A stretch of DNA of 42,912 bases from Clostridia bacterium. Lineage in GTDB: Bacteria > Bacillota_A > Clostridia > Christensenellales > CAG-138. The notes under the pieces are model-generated. The model searched no databases. It was not told where the DNA came from and saw nothing but the letters and a program-made list of their open reading frames with translations. The translations under genes were made by a program, and so were the position numbers. How positions within the stretch are numbered: position 1 is the stretch's first letter; each line of letters begins with the position of its first letter. Of this stretch, positions 23,295 through 31,609 are shown piece by piece. Where the stretch lies: NCBI GenBank assembly GCA_017394605.1, contig JAFPXU010000154.1, positions 1 through 42,912 of the forward strand. Reading direction: 5' to 3'.

Positions 23295-24881
23295 GTGGAG
23301 AATAATAATAAAAACAGCACGTCCGGCATCGTAAGAAAAAAAAGCAGATCCGTATCCTCTCATAAAGGAATCCTGATCATTATTATTTCTGTTCTATGCG
23401 TGTTCATTCTGATTGCTGCCGGTGTACTGCTCTCTCAGAAATCCAAAGAAGCTTCAGCGGCCGCTGCGAAAGCGGAGGCCGAAAGAATTGCGCAGGAAGA
23501 AGCGGATCGCAAGCAGCAGGAAGCTCTTCAGATTCAGTACGACCGCATCATGCATTCAGGCCTGTATCTCCAGGGCGTCACCATCGAGGGAATCGATGTT
23601 TATGGCATGAACCGTCCGGAAGCTGCTGCCGCCATTGAGCCCGTGATCAGTTCTCACCGTCCGACCGGCACCATTGACCTGGTTTACGGGGACAGAACCT
23701 GGCCTGTCAATCTGTCCGAATACGTTTCCATAACAAATGACAGCGAAAAAGTATTGGACGATGCGCTGAAAGCGGCAAGAAGCGATGATATGGACGCGGC
23801 TCTTAAAGCTGAACAGGAGATTGCGACAAACGGAAAAGACTTCTCCATCACTTTTACATACAATTATGACAAACTGCCCGGTCTTGTAGCGGATATCGCG
23901 TCCGAAATAGATACCGCAGCCAAGAGTGCACGATTTGTCAACATTGACAAAACCGCGCACACCGCAGAAGCTTCCGGCTCCGTCACCGGTCTGAAGGTAT
24001 TGCAGGATGAGCTTCTGAGCCTTCTGAAGACCGCTATAGCAGAAGGAGAAACTGCTCCTGTCGAAATTCCTGTAACTGTTACGGAACCATCCACCACGGA
24101 ATCCGTTTTCCGCACACGGGACTTCGAATTCTCAACCACATTTAAGGGCAGCACTGAAAACCGCGTTTTTAATATCAATAAAGGCGTGGATATCGTAAAC
24201 GGCACGCTGCTTCTTCCCGGAGAAACCTTTTCTATGAACGATACTCTGGGAACCAGAAGCTTTTCTGCGGGCTGGAAGGAAGCGAATGCCTACGTAAGCG
24301 GCGGAACTGACCTGCAGGCGGGCGGAGGCGTATGCCAGATTTCCACAACGCTCTATAACGCCGCCGTCATGGCGGATCTTGAGATCGTGTCCCGGCAGAA
24401 CCATTCCATACCTGTGTCCTACATTAAAAAAGGACTTGACGCCACCATTAACTCTGTCGGGTTTATCATTGACTTCCAGTTCAAAAACAACACGCCCTAT
24501 GATCTTCTTATCTTTACATGGACCGAGAAGAAAAACCTTCACGTGAAAATCATCCGCTGCGAATTCGAGACAGACGAATACGATGAAATCCGGCTGAGTT
24601 CCGAACAGGTGTCCACCATCGAACCGGGCGGAGAAACTGTCGTAACCCAGGACGATACGCTTAAGCCTGGCGAATCCGTAACAGACGTCGCTAGACGAAC
24701 GGGATCCATATGGCAGTCATATAAAGAGTATTACAAGAATGGCCATCTGGTTAAAAAAGAACCGCTCGCTAAGTCCACATACAAGGCGTTTAATGGCTCC
24801 GTTCGCGTTGGCCCTCCTCTTCCGGAAGCGACCCCTTCCCCCTCCTACGATACTTATAACGGACTCCCGGTTATCGGTTAA
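23295..24881 (+). CDS. VanW-family membrane-anchored protein with G5-like domain
   Basis: A 528-residue protein. A short cytoplasmic head and one membrane helix (about residues 25-48) are followed by an Ala/Lys/Glu-rich helical linker. A peptidoglycan-binding-4-like domain (about 80-260) precedes the VanW domain (about 275-420; NKGVDIVNGTLLLPGETFSMND and AGGGVCQISTTLYNAA). A G5-like segment and a Pro-rich tail end it. The start is GTG with AAGGAG at a 7-nt gap; there is no ATG alternative. VanW proteins are envelope proteins of unknown biochemistry, found in some vancomycin gene clusters but widespread outside them. It lies between two leftward sortase cassettes on the opposite strand. Confidence 0.88.
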   Translation: MENNNKNSTSGIVRKKSRSVSSHKGILIIIISVLCVFILIAAGVLLSQKSKEASAAAAKAEAERIAQEEADRKQQEALQIQYDRIMHSGLYLQGVTIEGIDVYGMNRPEAAAAIEPVISSHRPTGTIDLVYGDRTWPVNLSEYVSITNDSEKVLDDALKAARSDDMDAALKAEQEIATNGKDFSITFTYNYDKLPGLVADIASEIDTAAKSARFVNIDKTAHTAEASGSVTGLKVLQDELLSLLKTAIAEGETAPVEIPVTVTEPSTTESVFRTRDFEFSTTFKGSTENRVFNINKGVDIVNGTLLLPGETFSMNDTLGTRSFSAGWKEANAYVSGGTDLQAGGGVCQISTTLYNAAVMADLEIVSRQNHSIPVSYIKKGLDATINSVGFIIDFQFKNNTPYDLLIFTWTEKKNLHVKIIRCEFETDEYDEIRLSSEQVSTIEPGGETVVTQDDTLKPGESVTDVARRTGSIWQSYKEYYKNGHLVKKEPLAKSTYKAFNGSVRVGPPLPEATPSPSYDTYNGLPVIG

Positions 24882-24918
24882 ACCGGTTCTCTTCACACTA
24901 CACTATAAAGATAAAGCG

Positions 24919-24953
24919 CCCCGTTCCGCTTGTCCCGGAACGGGGAATTTTTT
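24919..24953 (+). terminator. Rho-independent terminator of the VanW-like gene
   Basis: CCCCGTTCCG and CGGAACGGGG form a perfect 10-bp stem, followed by AA and six T, about 40 bp after the stop codon. Confidence 0.85.
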
Positions 24954-25110
24954 ATCCTGCTTTTTTACTGCTGCATTTTAATAGAGAAGTGGTTTTTTCC
25001 CCTCTCTTTTTGGAATGTTCCCCTTACGCCGTGTTTCTAAAGAAGCAAGACGGTTCGCGCATTCTGTCATCAGTGAAGACCTTATTCCTTTCCGGCCATC
25101 AAACGGTATA

Positions 25111-25147
25111 AAACAGAAGGACGGATCGTATCCGGATCCGTGCCTTC
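25111..25147 (-). terminator. Terminator after sortase 2
   Basis: On the minus strand GAAGG-C-ACGGATC pairs with GATCCGT-CCTTC (12 bp with one bulge), followed by TGTTTTAT, 33 bp after the sortase stop. The rest of the 300-bp gap to the VanW-like gene shows no other structure apart from the opposing terminator. Confidence 0.65.
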
Positions 25148-25180
25148 TGATTTATTGATTCCTATTATTATAATGTTCAC

Positions 25181-25969
25181 TTATGGCTCGTTCGCCTGCT
25201 CGCATCGTACAAACAATCTGTTTGTTCCGTCCTGGTAACAGGTCATCAGACTGAGTCCGCAAGTTCCACGCTGTTCAGTCAAAGCTTCGAAATCATCTGG
25301 GGCAACAACATCCAGCTGGTAAACGACATAACGTTTCTCTACGCCGTCCATTCCCGCAAGGAACACTTCGTCTCCGACCTTCAGTTTCTTCAAGCCTCCG
25401 AAATGGGCGCCGCTTTTGTAATTATGCCCCATGATGACCAGATTCCCGGGTTCATTCGGTTTCCCACCCTGATATCTGCACACGGAGACCTTTAAAAGGC
25501 TGGATGACCATTCCCCGATTATCGGAAGCTGGGTATCTGTCTTCGGTATCCGGATAACGCCGATCACGCTGCCGTCGTTGGTTTTATTGGCGACGGAGTC
25601 AATCAACTTCTGCATTTCCTCCTCATTCAGCGCAGGCTCGATATATGTTCCGCCGGTGAGAAGTGTATCGTCATCGTCCGCAGCGCGGTGTTCTTCGGTA
25701 ATAGCGCCGGAATCGATCTCTTCTTCCTGTTCCGCTTGCTCTGCTTCCCCGTCCGTCTGGTCAGGGGTCGGCGTGGGAACCGGAACGGGAGACGCGGTAA
25801 AGCTGACGGACTGCAGAAGCGTCTGTGCGGCCGATTCCGCTTGTTTCCCAGCACGATTCCGAAGATACAGAAGGCCTGCAACGGCAATGACAATAACAAT
25901 CAGCAGAATCCAGAGAAACCGTATCGCTTTACGGACCCCTGTTGAACCGCCGTTCTGTTCAGGCCGCAT
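25181..25969 (-). CDS. Sortase (cassette 2)
   Basis: A 262-residue sortase paralogous to the one at 20583-21596. It has one membrane helix (about residues 17-36) and a shorter Pro/Glu/Asp-rich linker (about 58-115). The catalytic domain has H182 in MGHNYKSGAHFG, C244 in LMTCYQDG and R251 in NRLFV. The core around the active site is nearly identical to sortase 1 (GHNYKSGAHFG...L..GDE), while the linker and N-terminus diverge. Its start lies inside the end of the LPATG surface-protein gene (11-bp overlap), so the two are translationally coupled and that protein is the probable substrate. Confidence 0.88.
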   Translation of the reverse strand: MRPEQNGGSTGVRKAIRFLWILLIVIVIAVAGLLYLRNRAGKQAESAAQTLLQSVSFTASPVPVPTPTPDQTDGEAEQAEQEEEIDSGAITEEHRAADDDDTLLTGGTYIEPALNEEEMQKLIDSVANKTNDGSVIGVIRIPKTDTQLPIIGEWSSSLLKVSVCRYQGGKPNEPGNLVIMGHNYKSGAHFGGLKKLKVGDEVFLAGMDGVEKRYVVYQLDVVAPDDFEALTEQRGTCGLSLMTCYQDGTNRLFVRCEQANEP

Positions 25970-27605
25970 TCTCTTTCTTCCGTTTCACAACATACGCAGC
26001 GACGAGCCCTGCCGCAGCCAGCACTCCAACACCGCTCAAGATATAAATTAGCGTGCTGTTCTGTCCGGTCGCCGGAAGATTATGGTATCCGTGGACCGTA
26101 AAATCTGCCGATACGCTGGCAGCATCCGAATGCGCAACGGTTACCGTTGCTTTTCCGTTATACTGCGGTTTGATCGTGAGCGTTGCCTTGCCGTCTTTCA
26201 GTTTGCAGAGATACCAGACAGTTCCGTTCTTTGCCGTTACCTTCTTTGTATATCCGGAGTAATAGATCCTCTTGTTGCTTCTCTTGACCCACGCATATTC
26301 TTCCGACGGATTTGTGATCTCGATCGTCATCTCCACGGAATCATTTTTCCCAAGCTTACTATTATTTGGATCAAAGCTCAGATAAATCTTAGGCAAAACG
26401 GTAATCTTGCTCGTTGCGGAAACATTGTTCCCGTTTTCGTCCGTCGCAATCGCGGTGATCGTCGCGGTTCCGTATCCCTTTGCAGTTACAAGTCCGTTCG
26501 CATCAACAGACGCAACGGATGTGTTGCTGGATGCAAAAGTCGCGGATACGATGACAGCATCTTTCGGCTTGATATCTGTTAACTGAAGCTGTACAGTCTG
26601 ACTGTCATACAGTGTCTTTTTCGCCGGATCCAGCTTAAATGAGATCAGGTCGGGTGAAGAGGGTGACGGTGCCGATGCAATGTTATAAACAGCGCTGGAA
26701 CTCGGCGTCAGTATGACATCGGAACCGGAGCTGTTCGCGCTCGCGGGAACCGTGCATTTGGCTTGAATGTCCGTACCGGCAGCTTTCGGCTCACCTGCGA
26801 TATTAACCTTCAGAGTAGTGCTCCCCGCAGCAGTCTCCTCGGCTGTCGCGGACAGTCCGCTCGGAATGTTTGTAAACCAGCTGGTCACATCTCCGCTGGC
26901 AGCATTGAATGTTGCATTGGTCAACGTCAGAGTAAAGGATCCGCTTAAAGGTGTGCCGACCGTTCCGTTCGCCGTTCCCGTCATGGAAACGGACGCGGAC
27001 GGAATGTTAACCTTAACTTCACATGTGGCAGTCTGCCCGCCGCAGGTTGCCTCAATGACAGCAGTTCCGTTACCTTTTGCTGTAAGGGTCACCGTTTTGC
27101 CGGATGTTTCGTTCAACGATACGACCTTGTTGTCTTCATCACCGATCTTCTTCCAGGTAATCTCCGGGGCATCCGCGCCTTCAACAACTGTCGCTGTTGC
27201 TGTTACGGAAGTTGTTTCCCCCTCACTCGTCGCCGACCAGGAAGATTTATCCAGCTCCAATTTGGAAACATTTACAATCCAATGCGCATACACAGTGGTA
27301 TTTGTGTCAAAAGACGTATCATTCTTTACTTGGTTCCCGCCGGTCGCCGACGTGAACCAGCCCCCGAACGTCCAGCCCGCTTTAGTCGGATTGTCCGGGA
27401 AAGCGCCCCCCACAACATTACCCGTAGTGTTTACGGTCACTGTCTCTTCATTATTAGCGAATTTGCCTCCGTTTGCATTGAAGGTGACGGTCACCTCGGC
27501 CGCTTTCGCTGTCCCCGGAAGGATCACAAGGACCAGCGCCAGCACAAGCAGAGCGGAAACCGCACTGCATATTCTTCTGATTGCAAAATCATTCCTTTTT
27601 CCCAT
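25959..27605 (-). CDS. LPATG-anchored surface protein with InlB-type repeat and Ig-like domains (cassette 2)
   Basis: A 548-residue protein with a signal peptide ending near TAKAA. A Listeria-Bacteroides (InlB B-type) repeat follows, VTFNANGGKF...GWTFGGWF...TTVYAHW, at about residues 38-107. Then come Ig-like modules, including a clear Big_2 unit (SSNTSVASVDANGLVTAKGYG, here cut at 20: SSNTSVASVDANGLVTAKGY) near 375-400. A C-terminal module with KPQYNGKATVTVA leads to LPATG at 510-514 plus hydrophobic stretch and KRKK. It should be wall-anchored by the adjoining sortase. The start at 27605 has AAAGGAGAT upstream; an in-frame start at 27686 lacks a site. Likely an adhesin-type protein; the ligand is unknown. 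Confidence 0.85.
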   Translation of the reverse strand: MGKRNDFAIRRICSAVSALLVLALVLVILPGTAKAAEVTVTFNANGGKFANNEETVTVNTTGNVVGGAFPDNPTKAGWTFGGWFTSATGGNQVKNDTSFDTNTTVYAHWIVNVSKLELDKSSWSATSEGETTSVTATATVVEGADAPEITWKKIGDEDNKVVSLNETSGKTVTLTAKGNGTAVIEATCGGQTATCEVKVNIPSASVSMTGTANGTVGTPLSGSFTLTLTNATFNAASGDVTSWFTNIPSGLSATAEETAAGSTTLKVNIAGEPKAAGTDIQAKCTVPASANSSGSDVILTPSSSAVYNIASAPSPSSPDLISFKLDPAKKTLYDSQTVQLQLTDIKPKDAVIVSATFASSNTSVASVDANGLVTAKGYGTATITAIATDENGNNVSATSKITVLPKIYLSFDPNNSKLGKNDSVEMTIEITNPSEEYAWVKRSNKRIYYSGYTKKVTAKNGTVWYLCKLKDGKATLTIKPQYNGKATVTVAHSDAASVSADFTVHGYHNLPATGQNSTLIYILSGVGVLAAAGLVAAYVVKRKKENAA

Positions 27606-27927
27606 TTTTGCATCTCCTTTGGAAATATCGATGATTCTAAACCTCATTATTGTTTTTACCGGAACGCTTTGTAAGAAATTGAGCAATCCGTGTTCCTGAA
27701 AAATGACAGTTCCCCTATCGGGTGAAAGCTGATTTTCAAGAACACGTTAATCCTACCACAACCCTTTTTCAGAAAGATAGCGAACGGGCGGCATATTTAC
27801 AGTTTTGTAGCATTAATGTTTCATTTTCCGACTTAATCCTCCGGATCCGCAAACACACCTTATCCAATCGCCGAGTTTTTTACTCCCGTCCTCTTCCCGT
27901 TCAGTCTCTCCTTCCGGCAACAATCCT
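27606..27927. other. Intergenic region with no gene seen
   Basis: About 320 bp separate the leftward surface-protein gene from the rightward dNMP hydrolase. An AATAAT with TTACAA 17 bp upstream lies on the minus strand about 40 bp before the surface-protein start and is a weak promoter candidate. A 73-codon open frame here lacks a ribosome binding site and looks non-coding. No repeat or RNA structure stands out. Confidence 0.4.
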
Positions 27928-27956
27928 TTGCCTTTCTTCCTGAGTCGCTATACAAT
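27928..27956 (+). promoter_or_regulatory. Promoter of the dNMP hydrolase/threonine aldolase pair
   Basis: TTGCCT (27928-27933) and TACAAT (27951-27956) are separated by 17 bp, about 45 bp before the ATG at 28001. Confidence 0.5.
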
Positions 27957-28000
27957 AGGGACAATAATATATGAAATAATCAAATTCAGGATATTATCAC

Positions 28001-28417
28001 ATGAATAAAAAAGTGTATTTTGCGGGCTCCATCACCGGCGGAAGAAATGATGCGGACTGGTATCATTCCATTATTCAGTACATTAAAAAAACAGACATTG
28101 TTCTAACAGAACATGTCGGGAATCCCTCCATATCGTCCGAGGGTCAGTCCGAGTATCTTCCCGCGGAGATATACAGGCAGGATACCGAGTGGCTTCGGGA
28201 AAGCGATCTTTTGATCGCGGAATGTTCCTGTCCGTCACTTGGCGTCGGCTATGAGCTCGCCTATGCGGAACGATTCGGCATTCCATGCCACATTTTTTAC
28301 AGAAAAGCACGCGGTCGTCTGTCCGCGATGCTTTCCGGTGACCCGTACTTTCATGTATATGCGTATGAAACAGAAGAGGAACTGTTCGCACAACTTGATT
28401 CAATCCTGGAGAAATAA
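28001..28417 (+). CDS. 2'-deoxynucleoside 5'-phosphate N-hydrolase (DNPH1/Rcl-like)
   Basis: The 138-residue protein belongs to the nucleoside 2-deoxyribosyltransferase superfamily and matches the DNPH1 (Rcl) pattern. VYFAGSITGGR at the N-terminus binds phosphate. VLTEHVGN and DTEWLRESDLLIAECSCPSLGVGYEL carry the conserved Asp and the catalytic Glu. DNPH1 enzymes split dNMPs, including modified ones such as hydroxymethyl-dUMP, into base and deoxyribose 5-phosphate, cleaning the nucleotide pool. Length fits (about 140-170). Only a weak CAGGA precedes the ATG. The next gene starts 2 bp downstream. Confidence 0.82.
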   Translation: MNKKVYFAGSITGGRNDADWYHSIIQYIKKTDIVLTEHVGNPSISSEGQSEYLPAEIYRQDTEWLRESDLLIAECSCPSLGVGYELAYAERFGIPCHIFYRKARGRLSAMLSGDPYFHVYAYETEEELFAQLDSILEK

Positions 28418-28419
28418 TC

Positions 28420-29445
28420 ATGATATCTTTTGAATGCGATTATAATACCGGAGCACATCCCGAAATCCTGAAACGTTTTGAGGAAACAAATCTGATACCT
28501 GCGCCGGGTTACGGGGACGATCCTTTTACCGCGTCAGCCAAGGAAAAAATCCGGAACGCATGCGCATGCCCGGAAGCTCAGATCTTTTTCCTGACCGGAG
28601 GAACCCAAACGAATGCTGTCGCGATTTCCTCCATGCTTTCCGAACACCAGGGCGTCATCTGTGCAGACACGGGACATATCGGCACGCATGAGGCCGGGGC
28701 GATTGAGTTCACAGGTCATAAAGTCCTTCCCCTTCCCTCTAGGGACGGAAAGCTCGAACCGGAGCCGCTCCTTGCCTTTCTTTCCTCTTTCTTCGCGGAT
28801 GAGCACAAAGAGCACATGGTGTTCCCGGGTATGGTTTACGTCTCGTTTCCAACCGAGCTGGGAACGCTCTATACAAAAGCGGAACTGGAAAAACTGTCGG
28901 AAATCTGCCGCGATTATGGATTGGTCCTCTACCTGGACGGTGCCAGACTCGGCTACGGTTTGATGAGCCCTTCCTGCGATCTGACTCTGCCGGATTTGGC
29001 GAGGATCTGCGATGTATTTTATATCGGTGGAACCAAGGTCGGTGCGCTCTGCGGAGAAGCGCTTGTTTTCACCAGGCGGAACATGCCGCCGCATTTTTTG
29101 AGTGCGATCAAAAGAAGAGGCGCCCTCGCAGCCAAGGGTCGCCTCCTGGGCGTTCAGTTTGATACATTGTTCACGGACGATCTGTATTTCAGAATCGGGA
29201 AACATGCTATCGACATGGCGGAGGAATTGAAGCGTCTCCTCCGGGAAAAGGGTTACCGTTTCTATCTGGAATCCCCGACCAATCAGCAGTTCGTCATTCT
29301 GGAAGACACGCGGTATGAAGAACTATCCCGATCTGTCAGAGTTGATTTCTGGGAAAAATACGATGCGTCGCATACTGTCGTCCGCTTCACGACGTGCTGG
29401 TCCACCACAAGGGAAGATCTGCTCGCTCTCTCAGCCCTGCTCTAA
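28420..29445 (+). CDS. Low-specificity L-threonine aldolase family PLP enzyme
   Basis: A 341-residue fold-type I PLP enzyme. It starts with FECDYNTGAHPEIL and has FFLTGGTQTN (phosphate and ring binding), LYLDGARLGYGL (Asp to the pyridine nitrogen), and YIGGTKVGALCGEALV, where the Lys forms the Schiff base. These features match beta-eliminating lyases of the LtaE/GLY1 group, which cleave L-threonine or allo-threonine to glycine and acetaldehyde. Length is typical. CTGGAGA lies before the ATG, 2 bp after the dNMP hydrolase stop, so the two form an operon; acetaldehyde and deoxyribose metabolism could meet through deoxyribose-phosphate aldolase, which is inference. It overlaps the convergent downstream gene by 15 bp. 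Confidence 0.85.
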   Translation: MISFECDYNTGAHPEILKRFEETNLIPAPGYGDDPFTASAKEKIRNACACPEAQIFFLTGGTQTNAVAISSMLSEHQGVICADTGHIGTHEAGAIEFTGHKVLPLPSRDGKLEPEPLLAFLSSFFADEHKEHMVFPGMVYVSFPTELGTLYTKAELEKLSEICRDYGLVLYLDGARLGYGLMSPSCDLTLPDLARICDVFYIGGTKVGALCGEALVFTRRNMPPHFLSAIKRRGALAAKGRLLGVQFDTLFTDDLYFRIGKHAIDMAEELKRLLREKGYRFYLESPTNQQFVILEDTRYEELSRSVRVDFWEKYDASHTVVRFTTCWSTTREDLLALSALL

Positions 29446-30210
29446 ACCGGCCAATCGGGAAATATACGTTTCGGACAGGGACGCTTTCCGGGCTGCTTCC
29501 ACAGCCTTGCGGAAAAGCCCGTCCGGCTGTACCGTTTTTTCCGGTCTGCCCCCGGAAAGATAGGTCTGTGCGCTGACCAGATCCTCCCCAGTCGTCACAA
29601 TGACCGAGCGTTTTATAAACCTGTCATCCTTGCCGTTTTTATAGGTTTCAAGCATGTACAGTTCCTGCTGCGTTAAAAGCCACAAAACTCCTTCCACAGT
29701 ACGAAAAGAATCCGGCACAACGGTCAGGTGCCCCTCCTTATCCAATCCGATATCATATCCATCGGCTGACGCGTTTCCGTAAATCTTCGCAGTCGGGCAG
29801 GCTGCCAGCATGCTGGTCCTTCCCATCAGCTCGTCATATGCAAAATACAAATACCGGTTCCACTCGTCATAGACTTGTTCCGCCTCAGTCAGAATATGCT
29901 CCAGTATTTCACGGCACTCCTTCCCGTTCTGAATCGCTCTGTTCGCGGCATTCCCCATCCTGCGGTATAGATCTTCCTGATCATAAAAGTCGAGGTCGTC
30001 AAGCAGGGCATTGCGGACGGACCGGATCATGCCTCCGATCTCTTTCGCGAATTCGGAGCAGACCGTCACTTCTGCGCCATTCACTTCCGCTTTTCTGTCC
30101 GGTTCTTCTTCCAGAACGACCAGTCCGGGAGTCGGGAACCAGTTTCCGTCTTCAGGGCGCCATTTCCCTTCGTTCCATATCCTACGTAATTCCTGCAGTG
30201 CTTTCAGCAT
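29431..30210 (-). CDS. Gamma-glutamylcyclotransferase-fold protein with helical N-terminal domain
   Basis: A 259-residue protein. Residues 1-110 are helical and charged with no recognised family. Residues about 118-245 follow the cyclotransferase (AIG2/GGCT) pattern: YFAYDELM in place of the usual YFAYGSNM, CPTAKIYGNASADGYDIGL, VEGVLWLLTQQELYMLETY and RSVIV. The catalytic Glu normally found in the LDxxEG loop appears replaced by Lys (LETYKNG), so activity is doubtful. A GGGAGG motif lies 9 nt before the ATG. It is convergent with the threonine aldolase gene, overlapping by 15 bp. It may bind rather than turn over a gamma-glutamyl compound. Confidence 0.6.
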   Translation of the reverse strand: MLKALQELRRIWNEGKWRPEDGNWFPTPGLVVLEEEPDRKAEVNGAEVTVCSEFAKEIGGMIRSVRNALLDDLDFYDQEDLYRRMGNAANRAIQNGKECREILEHILTEAEQVYDEWNRYLYFAYDELMGRTSMLAACPTAKIYGNASADGYDIGLDKEGHLTVVPDSFRTVEGVLWLLTQQELYMLETYKNGKDDRFIKRSVIVTTGEDLVSAQTYLSGGRPEKTVQPDGLFRKAVEAARKASLSETYISRLAGLEQG

Positions 30211-30353
30211 TCCTGTATCCCTCCCGCTATCACAGTTTCATTGTACCGCGTCTCACTTATCCGTGCACCTGCATTTCCCCCGGATTACCTGCCTGGGATA
30301 AACAGGATCCGAACAGTTCCGCGTCATTGCCGCATGAATCATCTTTCCAGAAT

Positions 30354-30382
30354 TTGATTCCTTAAATCGTACAATCTATGAT
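30354..30382 (+). promoter_or_regulatory. Promoter of the four-repeat lipoprotein gene
   Basis: TTGATT (30354-30359) and TATGAT (30377-30382) are separated by 17 bp, about 47 bp before the ATG at 30429. Confidence 0.55.
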
Positions 30383-30428
30383 ATACTTTTTATATCTTTA
30401 CGGGCTTATGCGCAGGAGGTTTGTCAAT

Positions 30429-31535
30429 ATGAAAAAAACCATCGTACTCATTACGGTTCTGCTTCTGTTTTGCTTTGCTGCAGGTTGTGCTCGAAAGCCC
30501 GCACAGCCTGTTCTGGACGAGTCCTTTGCCGCCACCGCTGTTCCGACCGCTGAACCCACGGCAGTTCCCACGCCGGAACCGACACCCGCCCCTACGGAAG
30601 AACCTCCCATTGAGGTCACAGCCGTCGAGGGCACCGTTATCTCCGTCGGGGACACCGATATTCTGGTCCAGCTTGACGACGGAAGCACCTTCAACTTCCT
30701 CATTGCGGAAGATGAAGGAACGATTGCCGTAAAGGGAGATAAAGTCACCGTTTATTATGAGGGCGATCTGACGGATAATCCCATTGCACAGGTTATCAGC
30801 GTCACGAAGGTGTATCCTGTCATGACCATAGATGGAACGGTTCTCCAGCACGATGCAAGTACCCTGTTCGTAGAAATCTCCTCTTCTGATGTTCTGGGCT
30901 TCGTCCTGACAAAAGATACTATTGTCACCGGTCTTGCTGAAGAGATCATGGCAGGCGACCAGGTTACCGTTACCTATGAGGGCGATCTCCTTGACGGCCC
31001 GCCCGCCGTGCAGGTCGAGATTACGGAGCTGGCTACTGAGACCCGCATGGATGATATTTCGGATGAATCGAACATCATGAATAAGCATATGAGCGGAAGA
31101 GTCATCAAAGTCAGCAGCAATAAGTTCACCATCCAGGCGAACAAAACAAAGACCTACACTTTCAAGAGAACCGCCGACACGGAATATCAGCTGGGCGATT
31201 ATACTCTGAAGACCGGCCTGCGGGTGCGTGTGGAATATGACGGCTTTGCTTCCAAGAATCCGGATGCCAAACGCGTTTCCCTGATCACCATCGAAGATCC
31301 CACGCCCACGTCCGCTCCTCGTATGACCGCCACGGTCAGTGGTCTCGTAAAGTCTTTCGGCGGAATGTGGCTCGCTCTGGATAACGGCTATGAATTCGAC
31401 GTCACCTATGCTTCCTACGCAGGCGAGGGCAGCCGCGTACCGGGAGACTTCGCGAATGTTACTTATTATCTCGGAACTGACGGAATACTGTACGCTACAA
31501 AGGTAATCTTTACGCCGGTAATTCCCATAAACTGA
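30429..31535 (+). CDS. Lipoprotein with four beta-rich repeats, unknown function
   Basis: A 368-residue protein with a signal peptide and lipobox FAAGC (Cys near residue 20). A Pro/Thr/Glu-rich linker follows, then four tandem beta-rich modules of about 65-75 residues. Each opens with a (V/I/M)xGxV strand (VEGTVISVG, IDGTVLQHD, MSGRVIKVS, VSGLVKSFG) and ends with a VTVxYEGxL-like or equivalent strand. This resembles OB-fold or DUF5666-like repeats. It should be anchored on the outer face of the membrane. AGGAGG precedes the ATG at 30429; the in-frame start at 30378 overlaps the promoter. It is monocistronic, with its own promoter and terminator. Confidence 0.75.
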   Translation: MKKTIVLITVLLLFCFAAGCARKPAQPVLDESFAATAVPTAEPTAVPTPEPTPAPTEEPPIEVTAVEGTVISVGDTDILVQLDDGSTFNFLIAEDEGTIAVKGDKVTVYYEGDLTDNPIAQVISVTKVYPVMTIDGTVLQHDASTLFVEISSSDVLGFVLTKDTIVTGLAEEIMAGDQVTVTYEGDLLDGPPAVQVEITELATETRMDDISDESNIMNKHMSGRVIKVSSNKFTIQANKTKTYTFKRTADTEYQLGDYTLKTGLRVRVEYDGFASKNPDAKRVSLITIEDPTPTSAPRMTATVSGLVKSFGGMWLALDNGYEFDVTYASYAGEGSRVPGDFANVTYYLGTDGILYATKVIFTPVIPIN

Positions 31536-31556
31536 TCATGGAATCCTGAATCATTA

Positions 31557-31586
31557 GAATTCCGGCATAAGCCGGAATTCTTTTTT
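31557..31586 (+). terminator. Rho-independent terminator of the four-repeat lipoprotein gene
   Basis: GAATTCCGGC and GCCGGAATTC form a perfect 10-bp stem with an ATAA loop followed by six T, 21 bp after the stop codon. Confidence 0.9.
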
Positions 31587-31609
31587 ATCTCATCGTAAAT
31601 GAACCCGGA

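Noticed and set aside
169..24881. A vancomycin-resistance cluster suggested by VanX- and VanW-type genes
   Set aside because: The two genes are over 20 kb apart, and no VanR/S, VanH or D-Ala-D-Lac ligase gene is present. Both families are common outside resistance clusters.
26767..27699. 310-codon plus-strand open frame opposite surface protein 2
   Set aside because: Mirror image of a Thr/Val/Ala-rich repeat protein; no ribosome binding site and no recognisable family.
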